Part shown: positions 40,501 to 48,081 of the stretch, piece by piece
Layout: each line of letters starts with the position of its first letter
How positions within the stretch are numbered: the stretch's first letter is position 1
DNA from: Rhea pennata
Taxonomy: Eukaryota; Chordata; Aves; Rheiformes; Rheidae
Length of the DNA stretch: 64,000 nucleotides
Reading direction: 5' to 3'
Assembly: GCF_028389875.1 (NCBI RefSeq)
Contig: NC_084674.1
Span: forward strand, 13,921,501 to 13,985,500
Position numbers and translations under genes: made by a program
The notes under the pieces: generated by a model
Database searches by the model: none
The model's input: the letters and a program-made list of their open reading frames with translations, nothing else
Told to the model about the DNA's origin: nothing

Positions 40501-43137
40501 GCAGGACATTCCTTGGTTTATCATCCCCCTAGCAGTAACTAGCCATGAGTTGAGGTGGACTGATTAGCTCTACAGTAACTGTCCTGCTCTGTTATCCCCA
40601 AAGGCCTATTTCCAGCCCCAGGGCTGGGAGCTTGCTGACAGCTAAAGTATCAATAAGATAGGCCTAGAAATAATATCCCAGGGGGCCCCAGACAAAAAAA
40701 GGCATCGCTTGCCAGACTGGTGAGTCAGAAGCGCTTCATCCCTCCGTTATAAACCAATCAGGAATACACCAGTAAAGTATTTTTGGCTTTACCACTAATT
40801 AAGAGAACAAGAGAGCAGACTAGAGAGTCTGGACACAGAGTCGCTTTCATTGTTCCACTTCATAGAATAAATTGTATTTAATAATTAAGAATCTCACCAA
40901 TTAAGGATGAGGACAAGCACTATCATTCTGCATGGTCTCTATTAGCTTGCCTCCTTCTAAGCATTTGCGAGCTGCAGCTTTTCAAAAGCTGCCAGTTATT
41001 GATAAGCAGGTTTTAATTAATACCTATTTCCAGCCTGGCCCTGGCACAAAACACAGCCATTGGCAGCGCTATTCCAATGTTTAATTTAATAAGACTGATC
41101 TGCTAGAGAGCACTGCTCCATTCTGACCTGGGCTTGAAGCATCGTATGCTGGTGCCAGTAGTCTTTGCAAGAGTAAGTCTTACACTTAAAGGCAAAAATA
41201 TATACATCTTGGATCCTTTCAGGTTCTTAAGCTGCACTTCTCTGGCTTAGGATAAGTTTGTAACTGCAGTAGGTGGCCGAACAAAGCACAGACACTTATG
41301 TGGGACAGGTAAGAAGGGGGAAACAAAGGGAAAGAATAAAACCAATGTAAAACTATAGCATGAGTGTGTGACCATATTCCAAAAACCGCACTTTTAAGAA
41401 GATTCTTTTTAAAGCTATATTTCCCATGGCCTAGCATGTCTACAATCGCTAAATCAGCCATCAACAACACAGAGCATCATTTCTTCGCCATTCATAGCAC
41501 TAAGCATCTTGAAATGTATTGCACACGGAGTTTTGGTTTCCACAACATCCTGCGTCACAATATTTTTCTGATTACAGAAAGAGAAACAGACACAGAGAAA
41601 GCAGAGACTGCATTTTCAGAAAGCGCCTAGTACTGGACGACTAATTTGTTACAATTTATATTGTACATATATATATATATATATATACACGTACATATAT
41701 AAACTTATATAATTTTATATAAGTTGTAGAGAAATAGTCTCTAACATCCTCTGACTAAATGTCTCAACAGTTGTGTGCCCCAAATGACATCTCTAAGCAC
41801 ATTTCTGAAAGTCAGTGGAAGCGGCTCATCCAAGGCTACCTAAGTCATCCAGGAAAGGTAAAGGAGCAGAATCCAAGCAGCCACCATACAGCCTCATCTC
41901 AGCGACAGCACTGTTCTGCTAGCCATCGCATGTAAGGAATAAGTCTTCTTTTGTTAAAAGAAAAAAAAAGCCTGTGAATTCGGGAATTGTGCACTACACA
42001 TAAGACTGAAAACAGCAAGCACTCAACAAATCTCCACTCAGCGCGGAAAAAGACAGGATCAGGAATAAATTCACTAAAGAAGAAAAAAGATTGGGAGGTG
42101 TGCAAGCAGAGAAGGCAGAAAGCTCTGAGAGCTCTCGGCTTGAACTAAAGCAAGAGCAGAGCGCCAAGACCACAGCGGGAGGAGAGCGCATCTCCTGGCA
42201 GCCCCGTCCACAGGTGACCCAGCGCCCTGCAGCACACAGCAGTGCAAACTAAGAGCAGCCCCGACGGCGACGGCCCGGAGGGATTCCCCTTCAACACCGC
42301 TGAAGTCCAGGCTTACGGAGAGGAAGGTTTGGATACGGCTGAGAACTAGGGCAAGGCATTTAACGCGCATTAAAGAGTAAGCACGCTCTACCAGACCAAG
42401 CCGCGCGACGAGCACTGAGCGGGGCTGCTGCGGGAGGCAGGACAGCAGCTCGACGGCTGCTCCGCGCCGCCGCACCTGAGGGGCTCCACGGGGCTCCCCA
42501 CGGAGCGAAGCACCGGCCTCCTCCTTGGCGGGCGCCGCTCACGCGTGACGCCCCGAGAAAGGCGGTCAGCCTGCCCCAGCCGCAGCCTGCCCCAGCCGCA
42601 GCCTGCCCCAGCCGCTCTTGCACTCCGCATCCACCGAGGCCCGGACCGCAGCCGCCCCGCCAGCAGCGCCGGCCCCGCGACAAGAACCCAGCGCCACAAA
42701 CCGCTGCCGGCCGTGCTTGACCCTCCACCCGCCCCGGGCGCCCCCGCGGCCCCACACCGCGGCCCCACAAGCCCTGATGGGGGGGGGAGCGGGGGCTCCC
42801 CCCAGCGCTCCCCTCGAGGGGGGGGGAGCGGGGGCTCCCCCCAGCGCTCCCCTCGAGGGGGGGGGAGCGGGGGCTCCCCCCAGCGCTCCCCTCGAGGGGG
42901 GGGGAGCGGGGGCTCCCCCCAGCGCTCCCCTCGAGGGGGGGGGAGCGGGGGCTCCCCCCAGCGCTCCCCTCGAGGGGGGGGGAGCGGGGGCTCCCCTCAC
43001 CGCTCCCCTCGAGGGGGGAACGGGGGCTCCCCCAGCGCTCCCCTCGGGGGGGGCTCCCCTCACCGCTGCCCCCTCACGGCCCCCCTCGACCGCCCCTCAC
43101 CCGACTCCTCGTCCTTCTTGTCGAATTTCTTCAGCAT
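22522..43137 (-). CDS. COPG1: Coatomer subunit gamma-1
   Basis: 24 coding exons on the minus strand: 43137-43101, 40312-40260, 39466-39386, 38667-38596, 37933-37854, 37054-36979, 36849-36757, 35302-35216, 35058-34901, 34348-34215, 33565-33498, 32741-32553, 32091-31996, 30952-30709, 30341-30266, 29927-29824, 29718-29593, 29165-29097, 28690-28548, 27231-27060, 26038-25941, 24492-24354, 23347-23249 and 22652-22522. They add up to 874 residues, the human length, with matching phases throughout. Gamma-COP is a subunit of the F-subcomplex of the COPI coat on Golgi-to-ER vesicles. The N-terminal adaptin-like alpha-solenoid ([12 protein letters not shown] to about residue 550) is nearly identical to human from memory. 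The appendage domain follows, ending [12 protein letters not shown]. All introns are GT-AG. An exact partial copy of exon 16 lies in intron 18 (see findings). Confidence 0.98.
28957..29015 (-). repeat. 59-bp exact copy of part of COPG1 exon 16, inside an intron
   Basis: 28957-29015 is identical, base for base, to 29867-29925 within exon 16 (encoding [19 protein letters not shown]). The copy lies between exon 18 (29097-29165) and exon 19 (28548-28690), in the same orientation, 910 bases away. On the minus strand it is preceded by CTTCTAG, so it starts just after an AG that could serve as acceptor, but it has no donor at its other end and runs into unrelated sequence. It is not part of the 874-residue product. 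Confidence 0.95.
41664..41725. repeat. (TA)n microsatellite and AT palindrome in COPG1 intron 1
   Basis: A TA run (about 41668-41687) is followed after a short spacer by AACTTATATAA-TT-TTATATAAGTT (41702-41725), an inverted repeat with perfect 11-base arms and a 2-base spacer. Likely cruciform-prone; no other function seen. Confidence 0.9.
42570..42614. repeat. 15-bp tandem repeat, three copies
   Basis: The unit CTGCCCCAGCCGCAG is repeated about three times inside COPG1 intron 1, 160 bases before the 39-bp minisatellite. Confidence 0.9.
42781..43065. repeat. 39-bp minisatellite, about six units plus degenerate copies
   Basis: Six head-to-tail units of 39 bases (GGGGGGGAGCGGGGGCTCCC followed by CCCAGCGCTCCCCTCGAG, about 42781-43014), then shorter diverged units to about 43065. 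The first five are almost identical, which suggests recent expansion or concerted change. The array ends about 35 bases from COPG1 exon 1, so it lies at the start of intron 1 within the CpG island. The 39-base period keeps all frames open for 13-residue repeats ([13 protein letters not shown] and others), but no coding role is supported. Confidence 0.95.
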
Positions 43138-43500
43138 GGTGCTGCTGCGTGCGACCAGCCCGTGCCCGTAGCCCCGTCCCGCCGCGGTGCCGGTGCCGGT
43201 GCCGGACCCCGAGCCGCGCCGCCGCCGCCCGCCCCTTCCTGCCGCCCGCCCCTTCCTGCCAGCCTGTCACTGCCGCCGTCACCCGCCGCACTGCGCAGGC
43301 GCGCCGCCTGCCCGGCCCCGCCCCCTCCTGACGTGGCCCTGCCTGGGCCCCGGCGCCGCGGGGGCGCCCCAGGCCGGGGGCGGGGCGGGGCGCCGTGCCC
43401 ATGGAGACGGTGGTGATTGACGGGGGGCGGGGACGGGAGCGGGAGGGCGAGGTCTGATTGGCGGGCGGGGGTGGGGGCGGGGCTCGGAGGGGGACTTAGG
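43138..43500 (-). promoter_or_regulatory. COPG1: COPG1 CpG-island promoter and 5' UTR
   Basis: CpG-dense sequence upstream of the COPG1 ATG with GC boxes (GGGCGGGG-type, about 43378-43390 and 43420-43485) and a GTGATTGACGGG/CTGATTGGCGGG pair; the second (ATTGG at 43456-43460) is a CCAAT box on the minus strand. No TATA box. The exact start site cannot be read from the sequence. Confidence 0.55.
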
Positions 43501-43514
43501 ACCTGGGGGGCACG

Positions 43515-43880
43515 TTGGTGGGGGGGGGGGGGGATGGGATGGGGGGCGCACTGGGATGGGAGACTGGGATGAGGGGACTGGAATAGGGGGATGGGGACTG
43601 GGTGCGCACTGGGATAGGGGACTGGGCTGGGGGTATGAGACTAGGGGCGCACTGGGGTGGGGGGACAGGAACTAGGGGTGCACTGGGGGGTGGACAGGGA
43701 CTGGGGGCACACTGGGATGGAGGACTGGAATGGGAGGAATGGGACTGGGGCGCACTGGGATGGGTAGATGGGAACTGGGGGCGCACTGGGATGGGGGGCT
43801 GGGATGGGGGTACAGGGACTGGGAGCACACTGGGATGGGAGACTGGGACTTGGGGCACCCTGGGCTAGGGGGGTGCCCTG
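43515..43880. repeat. G-rich minisatellite, GGGACTGGG/CACTGGGATGGGG units
   Basis: Imperfect tandem units of about 15-45 bases built from CTGGGATGGGG, ACTGGGACTGGGG and GCGCACTGGGATGG. Many runs of three or more G on the + strand within short spacing give strong G-quadruplex potential. The repeat lies in the interval between the COPG1 promoter and the urocortin gene. Confidence 0.9.
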
Positions 43881-44156
43881 GGGCTGGGGGGCCCCGGGGA
43901 CGGTGAGGGGCGCCCTGGGTCGGGGGGGGGGGCGCAGCACGTGTGGGAGCCCCGGGGCGGCCCCGGGCCAGCACTGCGGACAGGGGAGCGCGAGGGTCCC
44001 TCCCTGCCGCCGCCCGTCCGCCCCCTCCTCGCAGGACACTCCCGGGGCGCCGCAGCCGGGAAGGGGCCGCGGCCGCCCGCCGAGGCTGCTCGGGATTCGC
44101 CCGGCCCGGCCCCGAGGCGCGGGGTGCCCGCGGGCGGCAGGAGCGGAGGAGCTCAC

Positions 44157-44184
44157 CGTCGGGCAGGTGCTCCTCGAAGAGCAT
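44157..44184 (-). other. Isolated exon-like segment (ATG to donor), unassigned
   Basis: On the minus strand GGCACCATG opens a 28-base segment encoding MLFEEHLPD and the first base of Gly, followed by a strong donor (GACG|GTGAGC). It lies in the CpG island 1.05 kb upstream of the COPG1 start. I do not recognise the peptide. Its length leaves phase 1, the same phase as COPG1 exon 1, so it could join COPG1 exon 2. It could equally be the first exon of another gene or a chance match. Confidence 0.25.
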
Positions 44185-44537
44185 GGTGCCTCCGTGGCCC
44201 GGCCCGGCCCGGATCGGCCCGGCCCAGATCGGCCCTTCCGCGGCGCCCGGCCGACGCCGCGCACTTTGCACCGCGGCTCCGCTCGGCTCTTATCTCGACG
44301 CCTCGCCGAAGACGGCGCCGCCGGGACGCGGCCGGCACGGCCACGGGCAGGGCGCCCGGCCCCCGCGGCGGCGTTTCGGGGAGCCCCCCCGCCACCCCCC
44401 GAAGGAGGCACCCCGGCTCCCGGGGATATTGTGCCCTAAACTGAGTGCAGCACCGCCGGGAAGCCGGCAGCTGCGCTTTGCTGTGCGCGCTCCCCGCTGA
44501 GCGCTTCACGGTGATCCTGCCCGGTTTAAAGGGCGTT

Positions 44538-44543
44538 TTTATT
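44538..44543 (-). terminator. Second AATAAA after the urocortin gene
   Basis: TTTATT on the + strand, about 340 bases past the urocortin stop. Possible distal polyA signal. Confidence 0.35.
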
Positions 44544-44790
44544 CTGCCGCGAAGCGTCGCGGGCGGGCGGGCGGAGCAAGGAGCTGCGCCGCAAAAGCCG
44601 CGCGCGCGGCCGGTGAAGCGCCCCGGCACGGCTGCCCTCGGTCCGCTTCGGGCCTCGCTCGGCGCCGCTCGCCCTCGGGCTCGGCGCAGACCCAGCCGGC
44701 CTCAGGCCGGCGCCCGCCGTGCCGCTCTTGGCGAGCCTGACGGCTGGCACCAGCTTTTCTCCGCTGCGGACGCGCTCCCGCTCGCGGCGT

Positions 44791-44796
44791 TTTATT
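44791..44796 (-). terminator. PolyA signal of the urocortin gene
   Basis: AATAAA on the minus strand (TTTATT on +), 84 bases after the TAA stop. A 3' UTR of about 100 bases fits the small transcripts of the CRH/urocortin family. Confidence 0.65.
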
Positions 44797-44879
44797 GCAT
44801 CGGCGTCTCGGCTAGCGGGATTCGGAGCGCGGGCTCCGGCCGGCCCCGGCGTTCGGCCGTGCCTGGAAGCGGGGCGGAT

Positions 44880-45344
44880 TTACCTCCTGCGCCCGACGCG
44901 GGCCATCAGCTCCGCGTTGGCGGCCGCCTTGGCTTGCAGTTCCTGCTCTCTGGCCAGCTCCAGCAGGATTTTCAGCACCTGGGTGGGGACATCCAGTGAC
45001 AGGGACACTTTTGTCACCCCACCGCTCTTTTTCCCCTCGGCGGGTTTCTTGGCGTCCGGCACCGTCGGCCGGGGGAACGTCTGTCTCGCCGGTCCCTCCA
45101 GCGGCAGCAGGTTCGGTGTGTCTTGCCGAGAGCCTTCCCCAGCGCCCCGGTCGCCGCGTCTCGTGCCGGAGGGACCCTCCGGAGCCGGCCGCGTCGGCAG
45201 CTCGCCAGCCCCCACGGTTTCCTCGCCTCCGTCCCCGGCTCGGGGAGAGCCTGCTGCCGCGCGGGGCATCGCCCGGAGCCTCTGCCGGGCCCTCGCCGGG
45301 GCGCAGGCGACGACCAGGAGGGCCAGCAGCACCTTGCAGAGGGG
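44880..45344 (-). CDS. UCN2: Urocortin 2 prepropeptide, 3' coding part (start not found)
   Basis: The frame ends in a CRH-family hormone: KVSLSLDVPTQVLKILLELA continues to AAANAELMARV-GRRR, then TAA. SLDVP, the amphipathic helix and the Gly-Arg-Arg-Arg amidation and cleavage site define a urocortin; the mature peptide would be about 38-41 residues with an amidated C-terminus. Upstream KK sites (AKKPAEGKK) allow convertase cleavage, and a hydrophobic segment KVLLALLVVACAPARA looks like a signal peptide. The N-terminal half also resembles urocortin 3, but the position next to COL7A1 is that of UCN2 in human. No in-frame ATG lies close before the signal-like segment. A possible acceptor (CCCCTCTGCAAG|GTG, exon start at about 45330) suggests that the start is in an upstream exon that I could not identify. 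UCN2 acts on CRHR2 as a secreted peptide. Confidence 0.82.
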   Translation of the reverse strand, partial: PLCKVLLALLVVACAPARARQRLRAMPRAAAGSPRAGDGGEETVGAGELPTRPAPEGPSGTRRGDRGAGEGSRQDTPNLLPLEGPARQTFPRPTVPDAKKPAEGKKSGGVTKVSLSLDVPTQVLKILLELAREQELQAKAAANAELMARVGRRR

Positions 45345-47133
45345 CCCGGGGGGCAGCGCCTGCCGGGGAGCGCAGAGCCCGTGTCGGGAATGACCCCCCG
45401 CCCTGCCTGGCTCTGCCCGGACCGAGCCGGGGCCCGTGCTCGGCAGGCGCTCCCAAACCTCGCCGGTGCTCCGGAGAGCCAGAGCGAGGGCAACGAGAAG
45501 CAGCCAACCTCCTGCAACCCATCTCGCGGGTGAAGCCGGTGGGAAAGGAGCACGATTTCCCGGAGCGGTCAGCCAGAGGCATTTTAAATAGCAGGAAAGA
45601 TGGCAATGGAAAAGCACCAACCCTCCGCAGCCCCTTTGCTCCCGGAAAGCACCACGGCAGGGAGCGATCTCACCATTCCCAGCAGGATCCTGGTCCCTCA
45701 GATGCTCTCCGGGCGGATACACCGGCGGACGCTGCCGCTGCCCCGGCTGCCCACTCGGTGCCGAGCGCTGGCTCTTATCCTGCCCCCAGCTCCACCTCCT
45801 GCTCCGCTGGCCGCTCGGGGCGGGCGGTGGTACGGGGGGGAGATGTTATTAATACATTTTGCCTAATAGCAGATGAAATCATCCCAGGACGTGGGTGGGC
45901 GTTTGCCCCCTTGCAGCATCATTAGCCGAATTTGGAGGGTATTCCGGGAACTTGGTGCGGCTCAGATGTAATTATTTCATGTCTGACTTTAGAGATGGTT
46001 TTTTTCCATCTAACTGAGCCTTCCTGCTCCTGTCAGCCTTGCTTAATCACTTGAGGAAGGGAGAAAACACGCACGCAAACCGCCGCTGGCCGGCCTCTGC
46101 GAGGCTGTGAGCCGCGGCGCTGGCGAGCCGGCCCGGCTCTGCTAGGGTGCCCCGCGCCGCCCAGCGGCTCCCCGCGCCGCCTCGGCGCCGACGGCCTGAT
46201 GCGCTCCCCAGCCCGGCCGGGCGGGGGGGGGGGTTGCAGCCCGGTTGCACCCAGTCCAACCAGTGCCACCTGGCCCAGTCCCCTGACCCACTGCCCAGCG
46301 CAGGGAGCACCCTGCAGTTTTTGCTATGGGGCGGGGGGGGGGGGTGTAACTGGAAGGGCTTTTGCCCTCTAGCTCTTGCTGGCGGCTCCTTTCTTCCCTC
46401 CGCGGCCGCAGGCCGAGCCACGCCAGTGCCAGCGCCCGCCGCGAGCGCGGAGATAAGGCCGGCTCTGTTCCTCCGCCAGCACCCCCCGGGGTTGCCGGAG
46501 CAGCCAAAATTAGCCCGAGGCGCTGATTCACCCAGCGCATCCCGCAGCACCCCAGCGCCACGTGCCGCCGCGTCATGCCGCGGGTCGCAACCCGGGTGCC
46601 GTCAGCAAGAGCCAGGGCGCGCGGCGGCGGGGGGCCGGGGCTCCTGGGGCGGGGGGACGACCCGCAGCCTGCGGGCGGCAGCGGCACGCGGGCATCCCGG
46701 GGGGCACGCGCGGCAGAAACCCCGGGGGGCGCGGGCTGCGGCACGCCAAGAAGCACGCGCGTCCGGGCGAGCATGGCTTTAACACCGCGGCCCCCCCGGA
46801 CCGGTGCTGTACACAGACAGACGCACGGAGCAGCAGCAGCACGTACAGATGCCCTATAGCACCCTCGGTGGGGGGGTTCCTGGCGGCGCGCGGCCCTCCC
46901 TCCCCGGCCCGTTCAAGAGCAGGAACCACCTCGAACGTAGCCCCAGCTCCCAGATTTCCCCGTTGGGCCCGGCCGTGCAGCGGAGCACCCCCGGGTTAAA
47001 GACAGATGTGTTGGGGCAGGCGTGCGAGGTGGAGGGTGGCGCATGGAGAAAGGCCCCAGCCTTCCTGCAGGGCTTTGCCAAACCATCACATCCACAGAAG
47101 GTGAACCGGGTCCCAGCTGAGATTAAGGTGAAA
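45345..47133. other. Interval between the urocortin and COL7A1 genes
   Basis: The first part must contain the urocortin promoter and 5' exon(s), which I cannot place. A minus-strand TATTAATA lies at about 45848-45855. The rest is GC-rich with G/C runs at 46220-46230, 46331-46344. No exon with recognisable protein is seen. Confidence 0.45.
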
Positions 47134-47139
47134 TTTATT
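47134..47139 (-). terminator. Likely polyA signal of COL7A1
   Basis: TTTATT on + (AATAAA on the minus strand), about 746 bases after the COL7A1 stop codon, the first canonical hexamer I noticed downstream. Confidence 0.55.
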
Positions 47140-47884
47140 CAAATGCAGCAGGTTGCAGAGAGCAGGCAGGGGGGTTCGAGGGGGCACGGCTTTGCCCGGG
47201 CAGCGGGCACCCCACCAGGTAGCCAAGACGGGACCAAGTGGCCCATTTTGCCCTGCTGCTCCAAAGCCAGATTCGGCACGGGTGCTGCAAAGTGGCTTTG
47301 TGGCGGGGCTCTGCGCCCCCCCCCCCCGAGGTTTCCGGGAGCCCAAAGGGCTCAGGAAGGGAGATGGGAGCAGCTTGCAGCCTCTGCTGGAGACCGAGGG
47401 CTTCGGTCCACCCCAGAGGAAGGTGTTTTAGTGGGGAGGGGTGTGCCGTGGGAGCCTAGCGGCCGTAGCCCCGCGGAGCCCAACCGCACGGGTTTCCAGC
47501 TCTGCTCCCACAGCTCCTGGCCCAGGGTCCCAGCGAGGGAGCCGGGGGCCAGGAGCTGCCCCAGCAGCGGCAAATAAGTTAAATATCAAACAGGCAACAA
47601 CCCGGGAAAACTACAGTTCGGAAAGGAGGTTCAAAGGCTGTGGGGAATTTGGTTTCCCATTTGACAGAAATTTCACCTTAACAGAAAACAAAACGTATCT
47701 GAAAGGGAAAAACCCGCGAGCGACAAAAATACACTTCAGAAATAGCACCAGGTTCCTGCCGGCGCGGCCGGAGGGCAGCGGGGCGCCGAGTCCCCGCCCG
47801 GAGCGCGGCCGGGCGCTTCCCCGCGGGCGGCCCTGCCTGCCGAGGCCGAGCCCCCGGCGCCCGCGTCCCGCCGCGGCCGCGGCC

Positions 47885-48081
47885 TCAGCCGCCGGCCGAG
47901 GGCCCCGGCGCCCGGCGCCCGCACCGCCGCTCGCAGTCCTCCCTGCTCTCGAAGCGGTTGAGGCTGCCCCGGCAGCCGCCGTAGACGAAGGGCCGGCACT
48001 CGGCGGCTCTTTGGTTGTAGTACCAGCGCAGCGTGTACCGGCGGCAGTCGCCCTCATCCAGCGGCAGGCTGCAGGGGTGGG
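47885..48081 (-). other. COL7A1: COL7A1 last coding exon: Kunitz domain and stop
   Basis: The exon opens [20 protein letters not shown] and continues with [18 protein letters not shown] and DCERRC. All six Kunitz cysteines are present, with FVYGGC and the human-like CSLPLDEG start. BPTI-type inhibitors carry a basic P1 residue in a GPC(K/R)A loop; this domain, like human collagen VII, has no such loop, so protease inhibition is not expected. The tail after the last Cys is short ([11 protein letters not shown]) and unlike human. Confidence 0.95.

Noticed and set aside
42545-43331. 13-residue repeat protein encoded by the 39-bp minisatellite
   Set aside because: Frames stay open only because the unit is a multiple of three; the array is intronic and open in several frames at once.
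43140-44880. PFKFB4 between UCN2 and COPG1
   Set aside because: PFKFB4 follows UCN2 in human. I looked for its N-terminus and kinase motifs (such as GLPARGKTYISKKL) and found none in the 1.7 kb before COPG1.
44880-45344. Urocortin 3 as identity for the hormone gene
   Set aside because: The TK-x-SLSLDVPT and AAANA-LMA parts do resemble UCN3, but the ARV-G end and the position beside COL7A1 fit UCN2 better. Kept as an alternative in the entry.
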